Source: Chryseobacterium vrystaatense
GTDB taxonomy: Bacteria; Bacteroidota; Bacteroidia; Flavobacteriales; Weeksellaceae
Direction of reading: 5' to 3'
DNA: 64,000 bases
Assembly: GCF_000737765.1 (NCBI RefSeq)
Contig: NZ_JPRI01000006.1
Location: 62,001-126,000 of the forward strand
Part shown: in pieces, positions 45,496 through 54,055 of the stretch
How positions within the stretch are numbered: the stretch's first letter is position 1
How the letters are laid out: each line of letters starts with the position of its first letter
Translations under genes and position numbers: made by a program
Notes under the pieces: generated by a model
What the model was told of the DNA's origin: nothing
What the model saw: only the letters and a program-made list of their open reading frames with translations
Database searches by the model: none

Positions 45496-45900
45496 TTAAG
45501 AAGGCCATTCTCCTCTGTAAGAAGAAGTTCCAAGATCGATTTGTTCTGCACTGATCACAAAAGTAATGTACATACTGTTGTCATCTACTGCATCGAAATC
45601 TAATTCATGCTGGATCACATATCCATTCTCCCATTTTAAGGTTGTAAGAGTTCCTTCCTCGTGAGACTTGTTAAATGTTACCTCTCCGGTTGTAGGCTTA
45701 TATTTCCCGTTAAGAAGGCTTTCCAGGATGTCTGACTTTTCGGTCGCTTCCACTGTAAGTTTGATCAATGCATTGGAAGGGTCTGATGCCACTCTTCCTG
45801 ATACGTCTGTAGAACGGGATACACTGTAGTTAAGTTTTAATAACTTTTGTCCTTCACCGCCATTGAATTTTAAAATTCCTCTTGAATTTCTTTCTGCCAT
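45496..45900 (-). CDS. tssD: Type VI secretion tube protein TssD/Hcp (subtype iii), orphan
   Basis: A protein of 134 residues with the Bacteroidota Hcp pattern: LKLNYSVSRSTDVSGRVASDP, LIKLTVEATEKSDILESLL, GEVTFNKSHEEGTLTTLKWENGYVIQHE and MYITFVISAEQIDLG, ending EWPS. Hcp stacks as hexamer rings to form the T6SS inner tube and is often also a marker exported with effectors. No sheath (TssB/C), baseplate, ClpV-like or VgrG gene is in the window, so this is an orphan copy. It has a good promoter (-7 at 45953-45960, -33 TTTG at 45977-45980) and a palindrome 65 bp further up. Confidence 0.85.
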   Translation of the reverse strand: MAERNSRGILKFNGGEGQKLLKLNYSVSRSTDVSGRVASDPSNALIKLTVEATEKSDILESLLNGKYKPTTGEVTFNKSHEEGTLTTLKWENGYVIQHELDFDAVDDNSMYITFVISAEQIDLGTSSYRGEWPS

Positions 45901-45952
45901 GATAAGTAAATTTTAATTGTTAATATTTGTGTGGTTTGTTATCTTATGTCAC

Positions 45953-45980
45953 CAAAAATAGAAGTAATTATATTATCAAA
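45953..45980 (-). promoter_or_regulatory. Promoter of tssD
   Basis: Reverse-strand -7 TATTTTTG (45953-45960) with -33 TTTG (45977-45980), spaced 16 bp; it starts about 50 bp before the ATG. Confidence 0.65.
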
Positions 45981-46024
45981 AAAAAATTTTTGAAGAAATT
46001 TAAAAAAGTGTCGTAATTCTTCGA

Positions 46025-46038
46025 CTAACAATTGTTAG
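46025..46038. repeat. Perfect 14-bp palindrome upstream of the tssD promoter
   Basis: CTAACAATTGTTAG lies 45 bp upstream of the -33 element. It could be a binding site for a dimeric regulator; no other copy was noticed in the window. Confidence 0.5.
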
Positions 46039-46228
46039 GTTATTGGTTTGTTGGTAATCAGTTACTTATCGTTTTTAGGTATTAGGCGTTTATGAATTTC
46101 CGATGGATAGGGGGATTGCAAGGGAAAAAAAACGAACAGCTTTTAGACATCAAGTTTTGAGGATAGGACTGAGGAAAATAAGATCAACAGAAAATAAAAC
46201 AGTTGATTTTTCATAGCCAGTGAATAAA

Positions 46229-46254
46229 AAAACTGCCCCAAAATGAGGCAGTTC
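46229..46254 (-). terminator. Terminator of accC
   Basis: A stem AACTGCC/GGCAGTT with a 9-base loop, followed on the minus strand by TTTTTTTATTC, 20 bp past the stop. Confidence 0.8.
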
Positions 46255-46275
46255 AAATTTTATGTATAAATAATC

Positions 46276-47631
46276 TTAGTGATTATCGTATTTTCTGTCC
46301 ATTACAAAATCTTCCATGAATTTTGTAGTGTAGTTTCCTGCAAGATAATCTTCATTATCCATTAGTTGTCTGTGGAAAGGAATAGTCGTTTTTACTCCTT
46401 CAATATAGAATTCTTCCAGGGCACGTCTCATTTTAGCAATAGCTTCCTCGCGGGTTTGAGCCGTAGTAATAAGCTTAGCGATCATGGAGTCATAATTGGA
46501 AGGAATAGTATATCCTGAATAAACGTGAGTATCCACTCTGATTCCGTGTCCGCCAGGGATGTTTAATCCTGTGATTTTTCCAGGTGACGGTCTGAAGTCT
46601 GCGTAAGGATCTTCCGCGTTGATTCTACATTCGATTGAATGTAATTTCGGGTAATAATTGATTCCTGAAATTGGAGTTCCTGCAGCAAGAAGGATCTGTT
46701 CTCTGATCAGGTCATAATCGATTACCTGCTCAGTGATCGGGTGCTCTACCTGGATTCTTGTATTCATTTCCATGAAATAGAAATTTCTGTGCTTGTCTAC
46801 AAGGAATTCGATAGTACCTACACCTTCATATCCGATGAATTCAGCGGCTTTTACAGCAGCGGCACCCATTTCTTCACGAAGTTCGTCTGTCATGAAGGGA
46901 GAAGGAGTTTCTTCCGTTAGTTTCTGGTTTCTTCTCTGTACAGAACAGTCTCTTTCAGAAAGGTGACATGCTTTTCCGTACTGGTCACCAGCTACCTGGA
47001 TCTCAATATGTCTTGGTTCTTCGATCAGTTTTTCCATGTACATTCCTCCGTTTCCGAAGGCTGCAACAGCTTCCTGAATCGCAGATTCCCAGTGTTCTTT
47101 AAGGTCTTCAGCTTTCCATACCGCTCTCATTCCTTTTCCTCCACCCCCTGCAGTAGCTTTGATCATAACAGGATAACCCGTTTCTTCAGCTACTTTTACA
47201 GCATGTTCGTAAGATTCAATCAATCCGTCAGACCCAGGTACACATGGTACTCCTGCTGCCTTCATGGTAGCTTTGGCATTGGCTTTATCCCCCATTCTTT
47301 CAATCTGCTGAGGAGAAGCACCAATAAACTTGATGTTATTTTTCTGGCAGATTCCTGAGAAATTGGCATTTTCAGAAAGGAATCCATATCCAGGGTGAAT
47401 AGCATCAGCGTTGGTAATTTCAGCTGCAGCAATAATGTTAGGGATTTTAAGGTATGAGTCTTTGCTCATTGGAGGACCAATACACACTGCTTCATCAGCA
47501 AACCTTACGTGAAGACTGTCTTTGTCTGCAGTAGAGTATACGGCAACGGTTTTGATTCCCATTTCTTTGCACGTACGTAAAATACGCATTGCAATTTCGC
47601 CACGATTGGCTATTAATATTTTTTTGAACAT
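46276..47631 (-). CDS. accC: Acetyl-CoA carboxylase, biotin carboxylase subunit
   Basis: A protein of 451 residues with the ATP-grasp biotin carboxylase signatures: [44 protein letters not shown] (glycine loop), [26 protein letters not shown], and [11 protein letters not shown] (catalytic Arg and Glu). It carboxylates the biotin on AccB using bicarbonate and ATP. The longer frame starts with TTG three codons earlier; the ATG at 47631 is used. It lies 99 bp downstream of accB, with phrase repeats in the gap. Confidence 0.97.
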   Translation of the reverse strand: MFKKILIANRGEIAMRILRTCKEMGIKTVAVYSTADKDSLHVRFADEAVCIGPPMSKDSYLKIPNIIAAAEITNADAIHPGYGFLSENANFSGICQKNNIKFIGASPQQIERMGDKANAKATMKAAGVPCVPGSDGLIESYEHAVKVAEETGYPVMIKATAGGGGKGMRAVWKAEDLKEHWESAIQEAVAAFGNGGMYMEKLIEEPRHIEIQVAGDQYGKACHLSERDCSVQRRNQKLTEETPSPFMTDELREEMGAAAVKAAEFIGYEGVGTIEFLVDKHRNFYFMEMNTRIQVEHPITEQVIDYDLIREQILLAAGTPISGINYYPKLHSIECRINAEDPYADFRPSPGKITGLNIPGGHGIRVDTHVYSGYTIPSNYDSMIAKLITTAQTREEAIAKMRRALEEFYIEGVKTTIPFHRQLMDNEDYLAGNYTTKFMEDFVMDRKYDNH

Positions 47632-47640
47632 CTTCTTCAA

Positions 47641-47722
47641 TTTGAAAATTAGATAATTTGAAAATTAGATAATGTTATTTTGAATGCAGAATTGAGTCTA
47701 ACATCTAATGTCTAACATCTAA
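47641..47722. repeat. Short phrase repeats between accB and accC
   Basis: The gap holds a direct repeat of TTTGAAAATTAGATAA (near 47641 and 47658) and a second phrase, TCTAACATCTAA, in two close tandem forms (about 47697-47722), with a third half-copy CCTCTAA. They are inside a predicted operon. Confidence 0.6.
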
Positions 47723-47730
47723 CCTCTAAA

Positions 47731-48210
47731 TTAAGATGGATCTACTAAGAATAAAGGCTGATCGTATTCTACCGGCGTCGCATCATCTACTAAGATTTTA
47801 ACGATTTTTCCGCTGATTTCAGAATCGATCTGGTTAAATAACTTCATGGCTTCGATTACACAAACTACTTTTCCTGCAGAAACTTCGTCACCTACGTTTA
47901 CAAATACATCTTTATCAGGAGATGGTTTTCTGTAGAAAGTACCGATCATTGGTGATTTGATCGCTACATATTTGCTGTCATCAGATACTGCCTCAGCCTT
48001 TTCAGCTGGAGCTGCTGCCGGAGCTGCTACCTGAGCTGGAGCTGCTGCCTGAGGGGCTGTGTGGTAAACTGCTGGCTGTGCATACACTGCATCGCTGCCG
48101 GCTAATGGAGTTTTAATAGTGATTTCGAAATCTTTAGTTTTGTACTTTACTTCTGAAACTTCAGCCTTAGATACAAACTTGATAAGATTTTGTATGTCTT
48201 TAATGTCCAT
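47731..48210 (-). CDS. accB: Biotin carboxyl carrier protein of acetyl-CoA carboxylase
   Basis: A protein of 159 residues. The N-terminal helix [21 protein letters not shown] is followed by an Ala/Pro-rich swinging linker (about 45-80) and a biotinyl domain with [11 protein letters not shown]; the biotinylated Lys is residue 123 and the thumb region [11 protein letters not shown] is present. The ATG at 48210 is used: the -7 box at 48234-48241 lies within the longer frame. accB and accC form the usual pair and act with accA (30 kb) and an accD outside the window. Confidence 0.96.
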   Translation of the reverse strand: MDIKDIQNLIKFVSKAEVSEVKYKTKDFEITIKTPLAGSDAVYAQPAVYHTAPQAAAPAQVAAPAAAPAEKAEAVSDDSKYVAIKSPMIGTFYRKPSPDKDVFVNVGDEVSAGKVVCVIEAMKLFNQIDSEISGKIVKILVDDATPVEYDQPLFLVDPS

Positions 48211-48233
48211 AAATTTTATATTTGATTTTGGGT

Positions 48234-48266
48234 CAAAGATACCAAAAAAACACAAAAAACAACAAA
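48234..48266 (-). promoter_or_regulatory. Promoter of accB-accC
   Basis: Reverse-strand -7 TATCTTTG (48234-48241) and a -33 TTTG (48263-48266), spaced 21 bp. The -33 lies in the T-tract of the rpmF terminator. Confidence 0.65.
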
Positions 48267-48303
48267 AAACAGCCCGATTTTATCAAAATCGGGCTGTTTT
48301 TGT
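48265..48303 (-). terminator. Terminator of rpmF
   Basis: A stem of 16 pairs, AAAACAGCCCGATTTT/AAAATCGGGCTGTTTT, with a 3-base loop, 35 bp past the rpmF stop. Its T-tract overlaps the accB -33 element. Confidence 0.88.
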
Positions 48304-48337
48304 ATTAAAATGAGGCTTTTTCAGTGAAAAGCGACTC

Positions 48338-48541
48338 TTAGTTTTCTTCTGTAGCTGTTACTTCTTTTTCCAATACTACTTTACCTCTGTAGTAAAGTTT
48401 TCCTTCATGCCAGTGAGCTCTGTGGTAAAGGTGAAGTTCACCAGTTGTTGCATCTTTAGCTAATTGAGGAACTACTGCTTTATAATGAGTTCTTCTCTTA
48501 TCTCTTCTTGTGGACGACTGTCTTCTCTTAGGATGTGCCAT
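48338..48541 (-). CDS. rpmF: 50S ribosomal protein L32
   Basis: A protein of 67 residues: [20 protein letters not shown] and the [19 protein letters not shown] core typical of flavobacterial L32, which lacks the zinc-binding cysteines of other lineages. It follows the DUF177 gene by 69 bp, the conserved yceD-rpmF order, and probably shares its promoter. Confidence 0.96.
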   Translation of the reverse strand: MAHPKRRQSSTRRDKRRTHYKAVVPQLAKDATTGELHLYHRAHWHEGKLYYRGKVVLEKEVTATEEN

Positions 48542-48561
48542 TTTTGAATAACTTTTTTAAT

Positions 48562-48590
48562 TGATGAGCGATGAGATTCATCATCTCATC
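48562..48590 (-). repeat. GATGAG/CTCATC hairpin in the rpmF leader
   Basis: An inverted repeat GATGAG.../...CTCATC with an inner ATGA/TCAT pairing lies 21 bp before the rpmF start. It has no T-run, so it is not a terminator; it could be a leader structure or a phrase-type repeat. Confidence 0.5.
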
Positions 48591-48610
48591 ATATTTAAAT
48601 TATTTTTTAT

Positions 48611-49144
48611 TTAATTATTGTCTTTTAACTTTTTCAGTGCTTCCCATCTCGGGTCGCTTTCCTGTTTCTCTTCTTCCTCGGGTTCTTCAATATCTTTTGG
48701 ACTGAACCTGTTGAGAATTTCCAGATCTTCATCACTTACATTCGGTGAGACTTTTTTCATCGGTATAGAAAGTGTTACGCTTTCATAGACCAACTGGGCC
48801 ACATTGAATGCGTGATCTGAGGTAGGGATGGTAATGACGTCTTCATTGCTGTCGTCATATTCTTCGCCAAAATTCACTAAAATTCTGATCTCGTTTTCAA
48901 TAGGGTGATCGAATTCATCATTGGTGAGATCACAAATGAGTTCTACAGTCCCTTGTACTTTGATCTCAAATTCTAAAAATGTAGTATGCTTTTCAAGAAA
49001 AACATCAGCTACTATTTTAGGATTTGTAAATTCCTGTTCAGTGTCAAATAATTGAAAGAACGTTTTTTCAATCTCAAATTTGAACTCGTGCTTTCCGTTT
49101 TTAAGTCCGGAAAAGCTTACGTCATAGTTTCTTAACTTGTCCAT
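48611..49144 (-). CDS. DUF177 (YceD-like) protein
   Basis: A protein of 177 residues with the DUF177 pattern: MDKLRNYDVSFSGLKNGKHEF, EFEIKVQGTVELICDLTNDEFDHPI and an acidic C-terminal tail EPEEEEKQESDPRWEALKKL. In E. coli the family member YceD affects 23S rRNA accumulation, and it is nearly always upstream of rpmF, as here. The start at 49144 follows the -7 box at 49157-49164, which overlaps the longer frame start. Confidence 0.9.
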   Translation of the reverse strand: MDKLRNYDVSFSGLKNGKHEFKFEIEKTFFQLFDTEQEFTNPKIVADVFLEKHTTFLEFEIKVQGTVELICDLTNDEFDHPIENEIRILVNFGEEYDDSNEDVITIPTSDHAFNVAQLVYESVTLSIPMKKVSPNVSDEDLEILNRFSPKDIEEPEEEEKQESDPRWEALKKLKDNN

Positions 49145-49156
49145 AAAATGAGTGTG

Positions 49157-49164
49157 CAAAAATA
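49157..49164 (-). promoter_or_regulatory. -7 promoter element for the DUF177-rpmF operon
   Basis: Reverse-strand TATTTTTG, 13 bp before the ATG at 49144. Confidence 0.6.
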
Positions 49165-49228
49165 TGCAATTTTTTTATAATAACAAATAAAATCCATAAC
49201 AAATTAATTTAAAATTTGTTTTAACGAA

Positions 49229-50320
49229 TTATCCTTCATTTTCATCCGGCAGATCTTCATCAACTCCGTTGTCTACAACCATTTTTCTTGGCTGCATACG
49301 GTTGGTCATCAGATCATTATATTCGCTTCTGTTCTTAAATATTTTAATAGCTGTAAAGATCGCTTCTGTAAAACTCTGTTCATCAGCAATGTTTTTTCCT
49401 GCAATATCATACGCTACTCCATGGTCCGGAGAAGTTCTGATAAACGGTAGTCCGGCTGTGTAATTCACGCCTTCTTCGTACGCTAAAGTTTTGAATGGAG
49501 CCAGTCCCTGATCGTGATACATGGCCAAAACAGCATCGAAATTTTTGTATTTGTTTGGCTGGAAGAAACTGTCTGCAGGGTAAGGACCAAAAGCCAGTAT
49601 TCCATTGTCAGAAAGTTCTTTGATTGCCGGTTCTATGATTTCAATTTCTTCTTTACCGATCACCCCTCCGTCACCCGCATGAGGATTCAATCCCAATACA
49701 GCGATTTTAGGTTTCTGAATACAGAAATCTTCAATCAAGGTTTGGTTTAAGGCTCTGATCTGTTTTTTTATTTTTTCTTTGGAAATATTTTCAGCAACAC
49801 TGGAAATAGGAATATGGTGTGTAGAAACAGCTACTTTCAAGTCGTCAGTAACTAAGAACATCAGTCCTTTTTTGCTGAATTTTTCTTCAAAATATCCTGT
49901 GTGCCCCGTATGTTTAAATCCCATTTTTACCATTTCATCTTTATTGATAGGAGCAGTAACAAGCACGTCAATATCTCCTTTCATTAAAGCTTCAGTGGCA
50001 AGTTCCAAAGATTCAATAGCCATTTTGGTTGATTCTTCTGTTGGTACACCAAGTTCTACATTCACATTGTCCTTTGTCAGGTTCACCATATTGAGTTTTC
50101 CCGGCTGAGCCTGTGATGCTTCATTGATGTAGTTGAAATTCACATTCAGCTTGAAAATATTTTTCTGGAATGTAAACAACTTTCCCGAGCCAAAAATCAC
50201 CGGAGTGAAAAAGTCCGTAATGGTTTTGTCTGTCAGGGACTTCATGATGATCTCCGGACCGATGCCGTTAAAATCACCGATTGAAATTCCTACTCGTACT
50301 TTATGGTTTTTTGGGCTCAT
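49229..50320 (-). CDS. pdxA: 4-hydroxythreonine-4-phosphate dehydrogenase
   Basis: A protein of 363 residues: RVGISIGDFNGIGPEI, VTAPINKDEM, FKHTGHTGYF, and the metal-binding YHDQGLAPFKTLAYEEGVNYTAGLP and SPDHGVAYDIAG. It oxidises 4-phosphohydroxythreonine in the DXP-independent arm of PLP synthesis. It is divergent from ribE with a shared 48-bp promoter region. The acidic tail VDNGVDEDLPDENEG is an extension. Confidence 0.96.
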   Translation of the reverse strand: MSPKNHKVRVGISIGDFNGIGPEIIMKSLTDKTITDFFTPVIFGSGKLFTFQKNIFKLNVNFNYINEASQAQPGKLNMVNLTKDNVNVELGVPTEESTKMAIESLELATEALMKGDIDVLVTAPINKDEMVKMGFKHTGHTGYFEEKFSKKGLMFLVTDDLKVAVSTHHIPISSVAENISKEKIKKQIRALNQTLIEDFCIQKPKIAVLGLNPHAGDGGVIGKEEIEIIEPAIKELSDNGILAFGPYPADSFFQPNKYKNFDAVLAMYHDQGLAPFKTLAYEEGVNYTAGLPFIRTSPDHGVAYDIAGKNIADEQSFTEAIFTAIKIFKNRSEYNDLMTNRMQPRKMVVDNGVDEDLPDENEG

Positions 50321-50326
50321 TTTGAT

Positions 50327-50356
50327 TATCTTTGAAGATTATAATTTACAAATTTA
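50327..50356. promoter_or_regulatory. Divergent promoter pair for ribE and pdxA
   Basis: Plus-strand TATCTTTG (50327-50334) is 34 bp before the ribE start; reverse-strand TAAATTTG (50349-50356) is 28 bp before the pdxA start. The two transcripts overlap at their 5' ends by some 20 nt. Confidence 0.6.
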
Positions 50357-50368
50357 GCAAAAAATAAT

Positions 50369-50953
50369 ATGTTCACAGGAATTATTGAAGCAGTTGGCGT
50401 TATTGAAAAGATTGAAGAAAAAGGAAGCAACATAGATTTCACATTAACATGCCCTTTTACGAGCGAATTAAAAATAGACCAAAGTCTGGCTCATAATGGG
50501 TGCTGCCTTACCGTTGTTGAGATTAAAGATGATCAATATGTGGTCACAGCGATCAGTGAAACATTGGAAAAGACCAATCTTGGAAAGTGGGACCTTGGTA
50601 CAGTTGTTAATCTTGAGCGTTGTATGAAGATGGATGGAAGGCTAGACGGACATATTGTACAGGGACATGTTGATAAAACAGGAGAGGTAGCAGGAATAGA
50701 AAATAAAGATGGCAGCTATTTCATTACTGTTAAATATGAAGATGACGGTAGTTTTGTAACTGTTCCGCAAGGTTCAATTACGGTGAATGGGATCAGTCTT
50801 ACCGTCGCAAAAAGTGAGGATACACAGTTTTCTGTAGCTATTATCCCATACACATGGGAATTTACCAATATGCAACATTTGAAAATCGGAGATAAAGTTA
50901 ATTTAGAATTTGATATCATTGGTAAGTATATTGCTAGGTTAATTAAAAAGTAG
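50369..50953 (+). CDS. ribE: Riboflavin synthase, alpha chain
   Basis: A protein of 194 residues with the two-fold repeated lumazine-binding domain: MFTGIIEAVG at the start of repeat 1 and the GHVDKTGEV / VTVNGISLTV pattern in repeat 2, with NGCCLTV in repeat 1. It dismutates 6,7-dimethyl-8-ribityllumazine to riboflavin. It ends 1 bp before the histidine kinase gene, so the two are cotranscribed. Confidence 0.96.
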   Translation: MFTGIIEAVGVIEKIEEKGSNIDFTLTCPFTSELKIDQSLAHNGCCLTVVEIKDDQYVVTAISETLEKTNLGKWDLGTVVNLERCMKMDGRLDGHIVQGHVDKTGEVAGIENKDGSYFITVKYEDDGSFVTVPQGSITVNGISLTVAKSEDTQFSVAIIPYTWEFTNMQHLKIGDKVNLEFDIIGKYIARLIKK

Positions 50954-50954
50954 G

Positions 50955-52409
50955 ATGCCAATAAGTAAATACAAAGGTTATAGCTTAAGGAACCGGGTGT
51001 TTTTCGGTTTTTTACTTGTATGTTTTTTAAGTGTTGTCGCGACATCGCTGGTTCCCTATTTTGTATTAAGGAACAATTCTCTTCAGCAGAGCAATATTGA
51101 TATGCAGGAGAAGACCAACGCGGTGATGAGATATCTTGATTATGCAGTAAGCCGTACTCTTGTTAAAACAGAAGATCTGCCTAAAGTATTAGGTAATAAA
51201 ATATTCGAAATAGCAGATATCAACCAGCATGATATTGTAATTTACGATTTGAAAGGAGGCTATCTTCTCTCCAATAAGGATGAAAGTCTTATTGACCAGA
51301 GGACCATTCCTGTCAATATTGTCAATAAAATTCTGGCTACTGATTCCAGAGTTGATATTAAAGGCTACGACAAAACCAAAGATGCAGGACGTACTTCTTC
51401 CTATCTCCTTTTAAAAAACAATGAACTTGAGCCTATAGGAATTGTATATATTCCTTTGTATCATAACGAATCTGCATATTTAGATGTTCTTCACCAGTAT
51501 ATTAAATATATTCTTCTGGTAGATATTTTTCTGATTCTTTTCAGTATTTGGATAAGCTGGGTGACTTCTAACAGTTTGGCGAAAAACATTACTAAGTTTT
51601 CTGATATGATTACACGTATTACATTGTTCGAAAATGAAATGCGTCCTATCAGATATTATAAAAATGATGAGCTTAATGCTTTGGCAAGAGCTTACAACAG
51701 AATGATTCTGCAGATTCAGGATCAGAAAGAAAGGTTGCGTTTCAAGGCTTCTGAAGAGGCTTGGAGGGAAATGGCAAAACAGGTAGCTCATGAGGTTAAG
51801 AATCCACTTACACCAATGAAACTTACCATTCAGAATTTTGAAAGAAAATTTGATCCGGAAGATCCGAATATCAGAGAAAGGGTAAAGCAGATGAGTAAAA
51901 CGATGGTGGATCAGATTGACCTGATCGCCACTGTGGCATCAGCCTTCTCTGAATTTGCAAAGCTTCCTGAAAAAAATAACGAGGTCATCAATCTTAATAC
52001 GGAAGTGGAAGATATTCTGCGCGTTTTCAATGACGACAGTATCTTTATGCATTCCAATAAGAGCAATATTATGATCAATATGGACAGGATTTATCTTTCC
52101 AGGATCATTACCAATCTCGTGACCAATGCAAAGCAGGCCCAAAGCGATGAGCGTAAACTCATTATCAATGTAGATGTGGAACAACACCAGAGAAGGGTGA
52201 TGATCTCTGTACAGGACAATGGAGTGGGAATTCCTGAAAACATGTACGAAAGGATATTTGAGCCTAATTTTACTTCTAAAAACAGCGGCATGGGACTTGG
52301 TCTTTCGATGGTGAGAAAAATGATCGAAGACTATAAAGGTGAAATCGCGGTGAAGTCAGAAGTAGGTAAAGGATCTACATTTACAATTACACTGCCTACC
52401 AATTTATAG
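50955..52409 (+). CDS. Sensor histidine kinase, NtrY-like
   Basis: A protein of 484 residues: membrane helix 1 (about 13-34), a periplasmic sensor region of some 145 residues, helix 2 (about 180-200), a HAMP-like linker with ARAYNRMILQIQDQKERL, then the dimerisation helix with the phospho-acceptor His 279 in VAHEVKNPLTPMKL, and the ATPase domain with NLVTNAKQA, DNGVGIPENM and GMGLGLSMVRKMIEDYKG. The HEVKNPLTP box is characteristic of NtrY. No response regulator gene is nearby. It is sandwiched between ribE (1-bp gap) and trmN6 (1-bp overlap). Confidence 0.93.
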   Translation: MPISKYKGYSLRNRVFFGFLLVCFLSVVATSLVPYFVLRNNSLQQSNIDMQEKTNAVMRYLDYAVSRTLVKTEDLPKVLGNKIFEIADINQHDIVIYDLKGGYLLSNKDESLIDQRTIPVNIVNKILATDSRVDIKGYDKTKDAGRTSSYLLLKNNELEPIGIVYIPLYHNESAYLDVLHQYIKYILLVDIFLILFSIWISWVTSNSLAKNITKFSDMITRITLFENEMRPIRYYKNDELNALARAYNRMILQIQDQKERLRFKASEEAWREMAKQVAHEVKNPLTPMKLTIQNFERKFDPEDPNIRERVKQMSKTMVDQIDLIATVASAFSEFAKLPEKNNEVINLNTEVEDILRVFNDDSIFMHSNKSNIMINMDRIYLSRIITNLVTNAKQAQSDERKLIINVDVEQHQRRVMISVQDNGVGIPENMYERIFEPNFTSKNSGMGLGLSMVRKMIEDYKGEIAVKSEVGKGSTFTITLPTNL

Positions 52410-53116
52410 TGAAGCCTTTTAAATTTAAACATTTCGAAATTCAACAGTCAAAAAATGTCTTCCGTGTAGGTACAGACGGGGTATTGCTTGGTGTTTTGGC
52501 TAAAGTAGAAACTGCTTCGGAGGTTCTGGAAATAGGAACAGGAACCGGCTTAATTTCATTAATGCTTGCACAAAGAAATTCCAGAGCTTCTTTTTTGGGA
52601 TTGGATATCAATGAGGAGGCAGCTTCGCTTACTCAAATTAATTTTGAATGCTCCCCGTTTCATTCAAGGCTCAAGAATATTCATCAGGATTTAAAAGATT
52701 TTGAAACAGAAACAAGATTTGATCTGATTGTTTCAAACCCACCTTACTTTGAAGAATCTGGTTCCGATAAAGATAAAATTGCACGTCAGACGGTGGAGCT
52801 TAACTTTCAACAGCTTGTTGATGCTTCTGTAAGTCTTCTGTCTGATTGCGGGGTTCTGTCGGTAATTATTCCTGCCGAAGCAGGAAATGGCTTTGTTACA
52901 ATAGCGTTAGAAAATCGGTTGTTCTTACAAAGGAGGGTGAATATTAAAGGAATTCAAAATTCAAAAACGAAAAGAGTAGTTCTTGAGTTTTCATTTGTAG
53001 AAGGGGTGGTTGAAGAATCTGATTTTGTCATAGAAAAAAGTCCGAGAGAATACTCGGACCAATATCTTGAACTCACAAAGGAGTTTCATATCTTTAAAAA
53101 TAGAGAGAGAAGCTAG
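52409..53116 (+). CDS. trmN6: tRNA1(Val) (adenine(37)-N6)-methyltransferase
   Basis: A protein of 235 residues with the SAM motif VLEIGTGTGLISLMLAQR and the catalytic NPPYF of amino-methyltransferases, preceded by FRVGTDGVLLG, the YfiC signature. It makes m6A37 in tRNA1(Val). The start is GTG overlapping the kinase stop by 1 bp (TAGTG), which implies coupled translation. A plus-strand terminator-like stem follows the stop. Confidence 0.9.
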   Translation: MKPFKFKHFEIQQSKNVFRVGTDGVLLGVLAKVETASEVLEIGTGTGLISLMLAQRNSRASFLGLDINEEAASLTQINFECSPFHSRLKNIHQDLKDFETETRFDLIVSNPPYFEESGSDKDKIARQTVELNFQQLVDASVSLLSDCGVLSVIIPAEAGNGFVTIALENRLFLQRRVNIKGIQNSKTKRVVLEFSFVEGVVEESDFVIEKSPREYSDQYLELTKEFHIFKNRERS

Positions 53117-53134
53117 AGATTAGAAGTAAGATGG

Positions 53135-53171
53135 TGGCAGTTTAGTTTTAGCTAAATGCCTTCATTTTTTA
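53135..53171 (+). terminator. Probable terminator of the ribE-kinase-trmN6 operon
   Basis: A stem GGCAGTTTAG/CTAAATGCC with one bulge and a 6-base loop, then TTCATTTTTTAATC. Confidence 0.6.
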
Positions 53172-53189
53172 ATCTCATATTCTTTAATC

Positions 53190-53900
53190 TTACTCAAATA
53201 ACTCGGCTGTATCCAGTACAGAAACTTTTCCGTCTTCGCATCTGATCGCTTCTCCCGGGAAGTTTTGGATCATATGGTAATCATGTGTTGCCATTACTAC
53301 AGCAGCTCCATTCTCAAGAGCTACCTGCTTCAGGAGGGTCATGATTTCATTGGATGTTTCAGGGTCAAGGTTTCCTGTTGGCTCATCAGCAAGGATAAGA
53401 TCAGGGTGGTTCAGTAAAGCTCTTGCAATAGCTACACGCTGCTGCTCTCCTCCGGAAAGTTCATGCGGCATCTTATGCTTTTTACTTTTCATGTTTACAC
53501 TTCCTAAAACTTCATTGATGCGATCTTCCATTTTTACTTTATCGTTCCATCCTGTTGCTTCAAGAACGAATTTTAAGTTTTTCTCAACCGTTCTGTCTGA
53601 GAGCAGCTGAAAATCCTGGAATACAATCCCTAGTTTTCTTCTCAGGTTTGGAATGTCTGAAGGTCTCAGCTTAGCAAGTTCAAAGCCTACCACAGCTCCA
53701 TGTCCTGATGCTAATGGAATGTGTCCGTAAAGCGTTTTCAGAAGCGAGCTCTTTCCGGAACCTGTTTTTCCGATAAGGTAGCAGAATCTGCCTTTTTTGA
53801 TGTTAAGATTAACATCAGAAAGAACAGTGAAATTTTTTTGCGCAATTTTTGCGTGCTGTAAGCTTATAATATTATCTCCGGAGATATTTGTATGCGGCAT
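53190..53900 (-). CDS. ftsE: Cell-division ABC transporter ATP-binding protein FtsE
   Basis: A protein of 236 residues with Walker [19 protein letters not shown]-loop FQDFQLL, signature [15 protein letters not shown] and Walker [17 protein letters not shown], then the H-loop MATHDYHM. It partners FtsX to control peptidoglycan hydrolases at the septum; ftsX is not in the window. The [20 protein letters not shown] segment is FtsE-like rather than LolD-like. Ends 18 bp from the trmN6 terminator. Confidence 0.88.
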   Translation of the reverse strand: MPHTNISGDNIISLQHAKIAQKNFTVLSDVNLNIKKGRFCYLIGKTGSGKSSLLKTLYGHIPLASGHGAVVGFELAKLRPSDIPNLRRKLGIVFQDFQLLSDRTVEKNLKFVLEATGWNDKVKMEDRINEVLGSVNMKSKKHKMPHELSGGEQQRVAIARALLNHPDLILADEPTGNLDPETSNEIMTLLKQVALENGAAVVMATHDYHMIQNFPGEAIRCEDGKVSVLDTAELFE

Positions 53901-53997
53901 AATTCAATTTTATCGTACTATTTCTAAAATATTTTTTCAGATCTTAAAAATAGAAAAAAGAAGCTTAAAAAACCTAAACTTTAGGAAATTTTAACAA

Positions 53998-54031
53998 CAA
54001 AAAATGCCTGAAAAACTTCTTTTCAAGCATA
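53998..54031 (-). terminator. Terminator of rpmH
   Basis: A stem ATGCTTGAAAA/TTTTTCAGGCAT (one G-U pair) followed by TTTTTTG on the minus strand, 25 bp past the stop. Confidence 0.8.
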
Positions 54032-54055
54032 ATTTGTATATGATAATTCGAGATA

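Larger units (their letters stand above)
45901..46275. other. Gene-free stretch with the tssD promoter region and the accC terminator
   Basis: It contains the tssD promoter, a perfect 14-bp palindrome CTAACAATTGTTAG at 46025-46038 and the accC terminator at 46229-46254. Between 46040 and 46225 I see no gene or repeat. Confidence 0.55.

Noticed and set aside
45286..45603. Plus-strand open frame of 105 codons over the YdcF-tssD gap
   Set aside because: It crosses the tssD terminator and the tssD coding end antisense, and its product looks random.
47641..47722. accB-accC repeats as a CRISPR array
   Set aside because: The units are too short, too few and without spacers of constant length; no cas gene is present.
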